Below are positions 1 through 6,126 of a DNA stretch of 6,575 nt, in pieces (positions within the stretch are counted from its first letter, which is position 1; each line of letters opens with the position of its first letter). Origin of the DNA: Acidocella sp. 35-58-6 (GTDB taxonomy: Bacteria > Pseudomonadota > Alphaproteobacteria > Acetobacterales > Acetobacteraceae). Location: the NCBI GenBank assembly GCA_002281005.1, contig NCFD01000073.1, forward strand, positions 1 through 6,575, read 5' to 3'. The position numbers and the translations under genes are program-made. The notes under the pieces are model-generated. The model worked only from the letters and a program-made list of their open reading frames with translations. It searched no databases and was not told the origin of the DNA.

Positions 1-648
1 GTAAAACGCGATATTGGGGCTCGGCTCGCTCAACGCCCCGGTCTCGGCCTGCATTGAGGTCGCCAGCGCATGACCAAAATCATTATCAGGCAGCAAAGCG
101 GCTACCTGGGTGCGCCCGGCGGCAGCGGCGGCGGCTACCACCCGTTTCACCTGCTGGTCAGGCGAGATACCGAGCGCCCATAGTCCTGGTGCCGCCACAC
201 TAGAATCATTGGTGAAGCTGAGCACATTCACATTCGCCGCTTGTGCAACCGGTGCCACGGCCTTCGCCTCGGCGGCCGTCAATGGTCCCAGAATGATCCC
301 ATCCCCGGCGGCAATCGCGGCTTGCGCTGCACTCGCAGCGCCGGCCGGGGTGCCACCGGTGTCGCGCACATCCAGCGCCGGGCTTGAATTATCCGGGAAG
401 GCCAATTTCGCGGCATTCTCGATCGCTTGCCCCGCGGGCGCTAAGTCCCCGGTCAGCGGCACCAGCAACGCCACCGGCCCACTGGTTTTACCCGAACTCG
501 TGCCTGGCGCCGGCAATGAAGCCGCTCCCGCAATCGCAGCGGGCAGGGCGCTGTTATATGAGCCAGACTGCGGGTACTCTTGCCCGCAGCCGGCCAGTGC
601 GATGCTGAACGGCAGGAGTGCCAATGACCGACCCAGATATTTTTTCAA
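1..648 (-). CDS. Penicillin-binding-protein activator-like lipoprotein (LppC/LpoA type, periplasmic binding fold), C-terminus outside the window
   Basis: The first 216 codons are visible and the gene continues past position 1. The predicted product is an outer-membrane-directed lipoprotein. It has a short basic n-region (KKYLGR), a hydrophobic segment, and a lipobox LAGC with the acylated cysteine at residue 21. A Gly/Ala/Ser/Pro-rich linker follows, then a type-I periplasmic-binding-protein fold: a GPVALLVPLTGDLAPAGQAI strand/helix near residues 52–71, GIILGPLTAAEAKAVAPVA near 117–135, and VAALLPDNDFGHALA further on. Divergently paired with rsmI, this domain is normally annotated in alphaproteobacteria as an LppC/LpoA-like activator of peptidoglycan synthases. 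The fold is shared with branched-chain amino-acid binding proteins, so a transport role is the alternative. The start is inferred to be TTG at 648–646, because AGGAG sits 7 nt upstream and this frame alone gives a signal peptide. The ATG at 655–653 is in another frame. Family is fairly sure; exact function is inferred. Confidence 0.8.
   Translation of the reverse strand, partial: MKKYLGRSLALLPFSIALAGCGQEYPQSGSYNSALPAAIAGAASLPAPGTSSGKTSGPVALLVPLTGDLAPAGQAIENAAKLAFPDNSSPALDVRDTGGTPAGAASAAQAAIAAGDGIILGPLTAAEAKAVAPVAQAANVNVLSFTNDSSVAAPGLWALGISPDQQVKRVVAAAAAAGRTQVAALLPDNDFGHALATSMQAETGALSEPSPNIAFY
568..589. repeat. GC-rich inverted repeat (hairpin) upstream of rsmI
   Basis: CTGCGGG (568–574) and CCCGCAG (583–589) are perfect complements around an 8-nt loop. 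On the plus strand the hairpin would lie about 35 nt before the rsmI start. On the minus strand it covers the codons just after the lipobox cysteine of the lipoprotein. No T-run follows on either strand, so it is not a convincing intrinsic terminator. It may be a chance product of GC-rich coding sequence. Confidence 0.35.
614..618 (+). promoter_or_regulatory. Ribosome binding site of rsmI
   Basis: AGGAG lies 5 nt before the ATG at 624. It favours ATG 624 over the in-frame GTG at 618, which overlaps the motif itself. The site sits within the divergent lipoprotein gene's signal-peptide codons. Confidence 0.6.
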
Positions 649-1523
649 ACGCCATCTCCTCAACGCGGGCAGGTAGCCAGACCGTCCCAGCTATTTTGCT
701 GGTTTCCACGCCAATCGGCAACCTCAGAGATATGTCATTTCGGGGCATTGAGGCACTAACACAAGTGGACGCGATTCTTTGTGAGGATACCCGCACCAGT
801 GGTGTGCTGATGGCCGCGCACGGCATCAAAACCAAACTGATGGCGCTGCACGACCATAATGAGGAAGCCCGAATCCCCGGTCTCATTGCGGCCATGCAGG
901 GGGGCGCCCGCTACGCCCTGATCTCCGATGCCGGTACCCCGCTGGTGTCCGACCCCGGTTTTCGTCTCACCCGCGCCGCCATCGATGCCGGAATACCGGT
1001 CGGCGGCATTCCCGGCGCCAACGCCGCCGTCATGGCGCTGACCCTCTCAGGACTGCCGCCCTACCCGTTCCTGTTCTCGGGGTTTTTGCCGGTGAAAACC
1101 GGGCCACGGCAGAGCGCTTTAACCCGGCTGGCCAACGCTGAGGCCGCCGGGCTTGCCGCCACGCTGATTTTCTATGAGGCACCACATCGGCTGGCTGAAA
1201 CCCTAGCCGATGCCGCCGCCATTTTCGGCCCCCGCCCGGCGGCCGTCTGCCGCGAACTGACCAAGCATTTCGAGGAGGTTGTGCGAGACAGCTTGTCCAA
1301 CCTTGCCGCCCGCTATGCCGTAACGCCGCCACGCGGGGAAATCACCCTGGTCATAGGCCCCGCCACCGCCGAACCAGCCAGTGCTGAAACGCTCGATGCC
1401 GCTTTGGCTGTCGCCCTGGCGCAGCTTAGCCTCAAGGACGCGGTCGATGCCGTTACCGCCGCCACCGGCCTGCCGCGCCGGCAGGTCTATGCCCGCGCCT
1501 TAGGACTTAGCCGCGAAGCGTGA
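624..1523 (+). CDS. rsmI: 16S rRNA (cytidine(1402)-2'-O)-methyltransferase
   Basis: RsmI uses S-adenosylmethionine to 2'-O-methylate C1402 of 16S rRNA in the ribosomal P site, acting with RsmH at the same nucleotide. The 299-residue product has the tetrapyrrole-methylase-type fold with the family motifs in order: TPIGN (29–33), CEDTR (53–57), SDAGTPLVSDPG (101–112), PGANAA (130–135), SGFLP (152–156), FYEAPHR (183–189) and RELTKHFEE (210–218). The tail LKDAVDAVTAATGLPRRQVY (270–289) matches the small helix-turn-helix-like C-terminal domain of RsmI. Length is normal. ATG 624 is chosen for its AGGAG; a later TTG at 696 would cut into the first strand. The N-terminal roughly 22 residues are poorly conserved, so the exact start is less certain than the identity. 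The 5' end overlaps the divergent lipoprotein gene, and the stop codon overlaps the transporter start. Confidence 0.95.
   Translation: MTDPDIFSNAISSTRAGSQTVPAILLVSTPIGNLRDMSFRGIEALTQVDAILCEDTRTSGVLMAAHGIKTKLMALHDHNEEARIPGLIAAMQGGARYALISDAGTPLVSDPGFRLTRAAIDAGIPVGGIPGANAAVMALTLSGLPPYPFLFSGFLPVKTGPRQSALTRLANAEAAGLAATLIFYEAPHRLAETLADAAAIFGPRPAAVCRELTKHFEEVVRDSLSNLAARYAVTPPRGEITLVIGPATAEPASAETLDAALAVALAQLSLKDAVDAVTAATGLPRRQVYARALGLSREA
656..660 (-). promoter_or_regulatory. Ribosome binding site deciding the TTG start of the lipoprotein gene
   Basis: Read on the minus strand, AGGAG is followed by 7 nt and then TTG, which opens the frame with the signal peptide and lipobox. The tempting ATG (655–653) touches the AGGAG directly, so it has no spacer. 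It reads a different frame that stops at 554. The site lies inside the rsmI coding region. Confidence 0.6.
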
Positions 1524-2665
1524 CCCTCCCCATGATGAAAAATGCGCCCCGGCAAGTCGGCACATTACGATTATTTTATTTCATGGCCGGAATGGGTGTC
1601 TCAACCTGGGCGATTATTGTGCCCTTCACAAAAATTCGCTTCGCTCTTGATGACGCAACCTTAGGATATATTTTGCTCGCCCCCGGCATCGGCGGCATCC
1701 TGGCCATGCCGGTGGTTGGCTTGCTCATCAAACGTTTCGGTAGCCGGACGGTTCTGTTGGCCTCCAGCATCATATTTGGCACTGTATTGCCCTTACTCAC
1801 CATCGCCCCCGGCAAGCTTGCCTTCACGGCCCTGTTGTTCGTTTTCGGTATCACGTTCGGCGGTATCGACATCGGCGTGAACGCGCAGGCGGTGGTGATT
1901 GAAGGCCGTAGCGGCCGGCGTCTGATGTCGTCATTTCATGCGTTGTTTAGCTTTGGCGCGCTGGCGGTGGCGCTGGCAACCAGCCTGTTGCTGAAACTGG
2001 GTCTATCCAATCTGCTTTGCTCCGTTTGCTGTGCTGCTGGTATTTTTGCCATTTTGCTGCAAGGCGGAATCCTGGTGCCAAAATCGCAGGATCTGCTCTC
2101 CGATGGTCCTGCCTTGGCCTTACCGAATCGCGCCACGCTGGCTTTAGGGCTTTGCTGCTTCGCCTGCTTTCTTACCGAGGGTGCGGTGACCGACTGGAGC
2201 ACCATTTTGCTGCGCTTCTCGCGCGGCGCAAGTGCCGTGACGGCCCCTTTCGGTTATGCCGGGTTCGCAGTGATGATGGCTTTTGCGCGGCTGGGGGGCG
2301 ACGCGCTGGCGATGCGCTTTGGCGCGGTCCGGTTGATGCAAGCTGGTTGTTTGCTGGCTGGCGCTGGTATGTTGCTGGTAGTGGCGTCATCCTCGATGAT
2401 CGCCGGCATCTGCGGCTTTGCCTTGGTTGGGCTCGGAACCGGCAACATCGCGCCGCTGGTTTTCAGCGCTGCTGCCCGAATTCCCGGAGTCGCCCCCACA
2501 GCATCAGCGCCCGCCGTAATCAGCCTTGGTTACGCTGGGTTCCTGTTGGGGCCGGTGGTGATCGGCTTCGTTGCCAACCAACTAAATTTATCATTCGCCA
2601 TGGGGCTGGTAGCGATTTTGCTCATCGCCATCAGCTTTGTCGCGCCAGCGGTTGAGCCTGACTAG
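1520..2665 (+). CDS. Major facilitator superfamily transporter, YbjJ/MosC-like
   Basis: This is a 381-residue inner-membrane protein with about 12 hydrophobic segments in two halves. The loop after TM2 carries a degenerate motif A (GLLIKRFGSRTVL, 67–79), echoed in the second half by ARLGGDALAMRFG (256–268). The GIDIGVNAQAVVIE stretch (115–128), the SSFHALFSFGAL segment (137–148) and EGAVTDWS (220–227) are characteristic of the YbjJ/MosC subgroup, whose substrates are poorly defined. MosC lies in a rhizopine locus, but nothing here shows rhizopine metabolism. The GTG at 1520 is chosen because it forms a GTGA overlap with the rsmI stop. ATG at 1532 or 1535 is possible, but neither has a clear ribosome site. 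The gene is probably co-transcribed and translationally coupled with rsmI. Substrate and direction of transport cannot be read from the sequence. Confidence 0.85.
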   Translation: MTLPMMKNAPRQVGTLRLFYFMAGMGVSTWAIIVPFTKIRFALDDATLGYILLAPGIGGILAMPVVGLLIKRFGSRTVLLASSIIFGTVLPLLTIAPGKLAFTALLFVFGITFGGIDIGVNAQAVVIEGRSGRRLMSSFHALFSFGALAVALATSLLLKLGLSNLLCSVCCAAGIFAILLQGGILVPKSQDLLSDGPALALPNRATLALGLCCFACFLTEGAVTDWSTILLRFSRGASAVTAPFGYAGFAVMMAFARLGGDALAMRFGAVRLMQAGCLLAGAGMLLVVASSSMIAGICGFALVGLGTGNIAPLVFSAAARIPGVAPTASAPAVISLGYAGFLLGPVVIGFVANQLNLSFAMGLVAILLIAISFVAPAVEPD

Positions 2666-2679
2666 CCCGTGATCAGGTT
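2655..2679. terminator. Possible weak bidirectional terminator between convergent genes
   Basis: AGCCTGA (2655–2661) can pair with TCAGGTT (2673–2679), allowing one G·T pair, around an 11-nt loop. It spans the stop codons of the transporter and the XRE regulator gene, where transcription from both sides must end. Only a short T-rich stretch follows on the plus strand and none on the minus strand. The stem is short, so the call is tentative. Confidence 0.25.
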
Positions 2680-3152
2680 GTTTCGAAGCTGGATTCAGTT
2701 GGCGCCAGCGACTTCAATAAATCGAACACGCGCTTGCGCACCGCGGGGTCGGTAATCCGGTAATAGGCCCGCACCAGTTCTAGTGTCTCGCGCTTGTTCA
2801 TGTTATCATCAACGCCCGCTGAAAACGGCTCTTGCGCTTCGGCAAACCCATACATCCGACCACGCGGGCCAGAAACCGGTGTTTCGCTCATGCCTTCAGG
2901 CATATCGTCAAAAAAATAGCTGATCGGCACATCAAGCACGCGCGAAATATCAAACAGCCGAGACGCACCAACGCGGTTAACCCCGCGTTCGTATTTTTGT
3001 ACCTGCTGGAAGGTCAGACCCAACGCATCACCAAGCCGCTCCTGGGACATGCCCAGTAAAGTACGACGCAACCGCACGCGGGAACCGACATGAATATCAA
3101 TCGGGCTCGGGCGGCTATCACGCTCAGGCCGTTCGGTGACTTCTTCGGGCAT
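2673..3152 (-). CDS. XRE/Cro-CI family transcriptional regulator (PhrR-like)
   Basis: This 159-residue protein is a cytoplasmic DNA-binding regulator. An acidic, poorly conserved N-terminus leads into an HTH_XRE domain at about residues 17–82. GSRVRLRRTLLGMSQERL forms the first helices, GDALGLTFQQVQKYERGVNR (41–60) the helix-turn-helix, and ISRVLDVPISYFFDDMP the closing helix. A Gly/Pro-rich linker follows. The C-terminal helix RETLELVRAYYRI–VRKRVFDLLKSLA (121–149) is typical of a widespread alphaproteobacterial family encoded next to lnt. The rhizobial member PhrR, downstream of actA (lnt), is reported as acid-inducible; a similar role here is inference from synteny. The start is ATG 3152. 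GGAG lies 12 nt upstream, which is longer than usual, and an in-frame TAA touches the ATG, so no upstream extension is possible. The gene is separated from lnt by an AT-rich gap, so it probably has its own promoter. Its targets are unknown. Confidence 0.88.
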   Translation of the reverse strand: MPEEVTERPERDSRPSPIDIHVGSRVRLRRTLLGMSQERLGDALGLTFQQVQKYERGVNRVGASRLFDISRVLDVPISYFFDDMPEGMSETPVSGPRGRMYGFAEAQEPFSAGVDDNMNKRETLELVRAYYRITDPAVRKRVFDLLKSLAPTESSFETT

Positions 3153-3185
3153 TTAAAAAACCATCTCCATAAAACGGGCCATCAT
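3153..3185 (-). other. Possible 10-codon leader ORF abutting the XRE regulator start
   Basis: On the minus strand, ATG at 3185–3183 opens a frame reading MMARFMEMVF. It ends in TAA at 3155–3153, immediately followed by the regulator's ATG in the same frame. Four of the ten codons are ATG. If the transcript starts upstream, ribosomes could terminate and reinitiate on the adjacent ATG. No good ribosome site precedes 3185, although GGAG inside the mini-ORF could serve the regulator. It may be chance. Confidence 0.2.
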
Positions 3186-3214
3186 TGTAGCACCGTCAAC
3201 AACCACAAAATCAA
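3184..3214 (-). promoter_or_regulatory. Candidate promoter of the XRE regulator gene
   Basis: On the minus strand, TTGATT (3214–3209) and TACAAT (3189–3184) are separated by 19 nt and lie in AT-rich DNA just upstream of the regulator. The -10 match is good, but the spacing is long and the -35 match moderate. If real, transcription would begin about 25 nt before the regulator ATG and would exclude the first codons of the mini-ORF. Confidence 0.2.
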
Positions 3215-3361
3215 CCTACCGTTTTGGTGGCTAAAAAATAATTTCCTTGAGCGTTGATCGCACCAATTTCGTCTTGTTACGATGGCCTACTCGTTAGAAG
3301 TGTAACTCTATCGAGGTAAAAATACCAGAGGTTAACCAGATAAACAATATAAAAACATCGT

Positions 3362-3385
3362 GTATGACTTATTAAATAGACATAC
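3362..3385. repeat. Short inverted repeat downstream of lnt
   Basis: GTATG (3362–3366) and CATAC (3381–3385) face each other around a 14-nt AT-rich loop, 11 bp after the lnt stop. On the minus strand a T-run follows a few bases later. This could be a weak transcription terminator for the mtnBDC–lnt operon. The 5-bp stem is too short for confidence. Confidence 0.2.
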
Positions 3386-3395
3386 CTACGAAAAA

Positions 3396-4901
3396 TTAAT
3401 GTTTATTGAGCGAACGGCTCGGCCGGACGCCAGCCGACAATAGGCCAATAATTATTAACAAAATGGACATGATTGCGGGAATTTTTAACCCGAAGCGTGC
3501 GTAAATGGTGGGCGGCAGGGCGCCCGGCAACGCAGCCACCAGCACACCGTCACGGTTGAGGCCAAGGGACGCTGTTACCCTGCCATATGAATCAATCATC
3601 GCGGAGATGCCGGAATTGGCATCGCGGGCCAATGGCAGGCCTTCTTCGACCGCGCGCAGACGGGCATCGGCAAAATGCTGGCGTGGCCCCGCCGAGTCGC
3701 CGAACCACGCATCGTCGGTTACATTTACCAGCCAGGCGGGCCGGTCGGCTTCATCCACAATCTGGCCGGTAAATATCGCCTCATAGCAAATCAACGGCCC
3801 CACCGGCGGCAGTCCGGGGATATGCAGGGTTACCGGGCCGGTACCCGCCATGAAGCCACCGCCGGGGGTTATCTTCACCGGTATCCAGGCGGGGGTATAT
3901 TCACCGAACGGCACCAGCTTCCATTTATCATAATAGCCAACGGCGGGCCCGGGTCCCTCCGTCACCACCAGAGAATTGCGGTAGTCATCAGGCCCGCCCA
4001 TGCGGATGCTGCCGGCTAAAATCGGCGCGGTCCCGGTAACGGCTGCCAATTGCGCCCGTGCCCCGGCGTCACTTTGTAATAACCGTGGGCTGGCAGCCTC
4101 GGGCCAGATAACGGCATTGGCCCCGGCATGGAGCGCCGCAGCGCTCATCGATTCCAGCCGCTGCCAGCGTGCCAGTAAAGCGCTGCGCTCAAAGCTGCCG
4201 GGAACCGGGAAATCTGGTTGAATCAGGGCCAGGGTCACACCTGTTGGCGCAACCGGGGTCGATAGATGCATCAAACCAAACCCGCCCCAGGCCGTCAGCG
4301 CCACAATCCCCGCCGCCAGTCCGCGCTTGCCCAACAGCGGCATTCCGGCCAGCAAAATCGTCGCCAGTGTCATGCCATGCACGCCAATCAGGCTGGCCAA
4401 CTGAATGAATACATCGCCGAACGCGCCCGGCACCGCCCAGTCGGTTCCCCACAGGTTCCAGGGGAAGCCAGAGAACGCGAATTGCCTTATCAGGTCTGAG
4501 ACCACCCAGGCGCCCGCAAATACCAGCAGCCGTCCCAAGCCTGGCTTGGTGTAATACGCCGCTGTCGCCGGGATGATGCTGTAAAACGCCACAGCGAACG
4601 CCAGCAGTGGGTCGGCGAACGGCACCAGCCACCAGAAAGTATCAACTTCGGTGAGGATCGGCTCGGTGATCCAGTACAGCCCCGCCAGGTTCAGCCCAAA
4701 CCCGAACAGCCACGCGATGATCGCCAGTTGCTTGAGGCTTCGGGCCTCACCGATCAGCCTTAAAAATGCCGGGATACTGAATAGCAAAACCGGCAGCAGA
4801 TGCACCGGCGGCAGCGCCAGTGCCGAGGCCAGCCCCCATAAAAAAGCTCGCGCATTGGGTGTCGCGGCACGGCGGCGCAACCCAGCCTTCAACCTGCTCA
4901 T
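3396..4901 (-). CDS. lnt: Apolipoprotein N-acyltransferase
   Basis: Lnt is an inner-membrane enzyme that transfers an acyl chain from phospholipid to the N-terminal cysteine of diacylated lipoproteins, the last step of lipoprotein maturation. The 501-residue product has an N-terminal block of about six membrane segments (roughly residues 18–215) and a periplasmic carbon-nitrogen-hydrolase domain (about 222–460). A final membrane segment spans about 472–492. The catalytic triad can be placed: Glu268 in WPEAA, Lys326 in YYDKWKLVPFGEYTP (with the conserved Glu334) and Cys372 in PLICYEAIF (followed by Glu374). The sequence NVTDDAWFGDSAGPRQH (393–409) and the RAVEEG…RDANSG region are also family features. 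Length is normal. ATG 4901 overlaps the mtnC stop as ATGA and has no strong ribosome site of its own, which suggests translational coupling. It is the lnt of rhizobial 'actA' type, next to a PhrR-like gene. Confidence 0.96.
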   Translation of the reverse strand: MSRLKAGLRRRAATPNARAFLWGLASALALPPVHLLPVLLFSIPAFLRLIGEARSLKQLAIIAWLFGFGLNLAGLYWITEPILTEVDTFWWLVPFADPLLAFAVAFYSIIPATAAYYTKPGLGRLLVFAGAWVVSDLIRQFAFSGFPWNLWGTDWAVPGAFGDVFIQLASLIGVHGMTLATILLAGMPLLGKRGLAAGIVALTAWGGFGLMHLSTPVAPTGVTLALIQPDFPVPGSFERSALLARWQRLESMSAAALHAGANAVIWPEAASPRLLQSDAGARAQLAAVTGTAPILAGSIRMGGPDDYRNSLVVTEGPGPAVGYYDKWKLVPFGEYTPAWIPVKITPGGGFMAGTGPVTLHIPGLPPVGPLICYEAIFTGQIVDEADRPAWLVNVTDDAWFGDSAGPRQHFADARLRAVEEGLPLARDANSGISAMIDSYGRVTASLGLNRDGVLVAALPGALPPTIYARFGLKIPAIMSILLIIIGLLSAGVRPSRSLNKH

Positions 4902-5581
4902 GCGAGCTTCGGCAACCCGAATTGTTTTGCCACCTCGGCAAAGTCCGCCGCCACCGCGTGCCGGTTCCCTGCCACCGTGCGGTCCTGCGGCCGCACCAAT
5001 TGGCAGGTCCGCAAACCAGCCTGCGCGGCGGCATCAAGCTCGGCTTCAACATCTGAGAGGAACAAACACTCAGCCGCTGAAACATTCGTACCCCGGCATA
5101 TATCGGTATAACTCTGCGGGCTGCGCTTGGTGCCAAGCCGGGTGTCAAAAAATCCCTGAAATAAGCCATTCAAATTGCCCGCGCGACTGTGCCCGAACAG
5201 TAATTTTTGGGCTTCCACCGAGCCCGATGAATACACATACAGCCGTACGCCGGCGCCGGCCCAGCGCCGCAGGGCAGGGGCCACATCCTCATATAAATCC
5301 CCGGCAATCTCGCCCTTGGCATAGCCTTCCGCCCAGATCATCCCCTGGATGGTTTTCAATGGCGTGATTTTCTCATCGCGGTCCATCCAGCCCAGCAGCG
5401 TATCCACAATCATCGCCCCTGGCGCCAGCCGCGCCACTTCACCGATTACCGGCGCATCGCAATGCACCTGGCACCAGCCCGGCAGTCGGGCTCGCGCATA
5501 CGGGAATAAAACCTCATGCACAAAGGCAATCGGCGTGGTGGTGCCTTCAATGTCTGTCAGCACCGCAGCGGGGGGAAGCAT
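4898..5581 (-). CDS. mtnC: Acireductone synthase (enolase-phosphatase E1)
   Basis: MtnC acts in methionine salvage. It enolises 2,3-diketo-5-methylthiopentyl-1-phosphate and then dephosphorylates it to the acireductone used by MtnD. The 227-residue product is a HAD-superfamily phosphatase of normal length. Motif I is DIEGTTT with Asp10 and Glu12, and FVHEVLFPYAR (20–30) is the E1 signature after it. Motif II is VYSSGSV (116–122), motif III has Lys152 in GTKRSPQSY, and motif IV is FLSDVEAELDAA with Asp177. The open frame extends upstream to 5749, but that stretch overlaps mtnD and lacks family similarity, so ATG 5581 is chosen. It begins 5 bp after the mtnD stop. No strong ribosome site is seen, so coupling to mtnD is likely. 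The stop overlaps the lnt start. Confidence 0.96.
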   Translation of the reverse strand: MLPPAAVLTDIEGTTTPIAFVHEVLFPYARARLPGWCQVHCDAPVIGEVARLAPGAMIVDTLLGWMDRDEKITPLKTIQGMIWAEGYAKGEIAGDLYEDVAPALRRWAGAGVRLYVYSSGSVEAQKLLFGHSRAGNLNGLFQGFFDTRLGTKRSPQSYTDICRGTNVSAAECLFLSDVEAELDAAAQAGLRTCQLVRPQDRTVAGNRHAVAADFAEVAKQFGLPKLA

Positions 5582-5586
5582 CTGGC

Positions 5587-6126
5587 TTACGCTACAGGGA
5601 AGCGTTCGGAGATAGTATCGCCGGTAAAATGCGCCACCCAGCCCGAAGTGTCGGTGAATACCCGCAAGGCCGTGAAAAACGGCGTCTCGCCCGCATCGAA
5701 CCAATGCCGGGTATTTGCCGGCACGGAGATTAAATCGCCGGCCTCGCAATGGGCGTCATACACGCGCCCCTCCACATGCATCACAAAATGCCCGCTGCCA
5801 TGCACGAAAAACCGGATCTCATCCTCAGTGTGTATGTGCTCGGCCAAAAATTTCTGCCGCAAGGTAGCAGCATGGGGGTTCTCAGGCGTTAGCTTAATCA
5901 CATCTGCCGACCCAGCGCCCTTGGCACCCATCAACTCATCTAAATATGGCTTATAGGCTTCCAGAATCACCTCAGCACTATCTTCTGGCGTCAGCGTCAC
6001 GGGGCTGTGCCAGCGTTCAAACTGTACCCCAATAGCTGATAACTCCTTGGCAATCACATCGGCATCGGTGGTGGTGATGATCGGAGCCTCAGGTTTGGCA
6101 TCATTGAATATCTTCAAGCCACTCAT
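5587..6126 (-). CDS. mtnD: Acireductone dioxygenase
   Basis: MtnD oxidises the acireductone made by MtnC. With Fe(II) it gives formate and the 2-keto acid precursor of methionine; with Ni(II) the family can instead run an off-pathway reaction that releases CO. The 179-residue protein is a single cupin barrel of the usual bacterial length. The four metal ligands can be seen: His97, His99 and Glu103 in EHIHTEDEIRFFV, and His141 in VPANTRHWFD. The stretch GSGHFVMHVEGRVYDAHCEAGDLI between them is typical of the family in composition and order. ATG 6126 is chosen over a longer frame to 6186 because it gives the family-length N-terminus, has GGAG 9 nt upstream and overlaps the mtnB stop as ATGA. 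Metal choice cannot be judged from sequence. Confidence 0.96.
   Translation of the reverse strand: MSGLKIFNDAKPEAPIITTTDADVIAKELSAIGVQFERWHSPVTLTPEDSAEVILEAYKPYLDELMGAKGAGSADVIKLTPENPHAATLRQKFLAEHIHTEDEIRFFVHGSGHFVMHVEGRVYDAHCEAGDLISVPANTRHWFDAGETPFFTALRVFTDTSGWVAHFTGDTISERFPVA

Noticed and set aside
110..676. 188-codon plus-strand ORF
   Set aside because: Antisense to the lipoprotein gene; Ala/Pro-rich low-complexity translation without a family motif, while the minus strand has a signal peptide, lipobox and binding-protein fold.
554..895. Minus-strand ORF starting upstream in rsmI and reading through the ATG at 655
   Set aside because: Different frame from the lipoprotein, mostly antisense to conserved RsmI motifs, and its end has no recognisable domain.
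2017..2655. 212-codon plus-strand ORF inside the transporter gene
   Set aside because: Shifted frame of the MFS gene; rich in Arg, Cys and Trp as expected for a shadow frame, with no membrane pattern.
3240..3300. Possible plus-strand promoter (TTGATC … TTACGA) in the AT-rich gap
   Set aside because: The -10 match is poor and no plus-strand gene or RNA can be seen downstream before the antisense side of lnt.
4189..4632. 147-codon minus-strand ORF within lnt
   Set aside because: Alternate frame of lnt; the lnt frame is uninterrupted and carries the membrane segments and the triad.
4651..5367. 238-codon plus-strand ORF
   Set aside because: Antisense across both lnt and mtnC, whose catalytic motifs are intact; the translation is Pro/Arg/Ser-rich without a known family.
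5582..5749. N-terminal extension of mtnC
   Set aside because: It would overlap the mtnD coding region by more than 160 bp, and known enzymes begin just before the DxEGTTT motif, matching ATG 5581.
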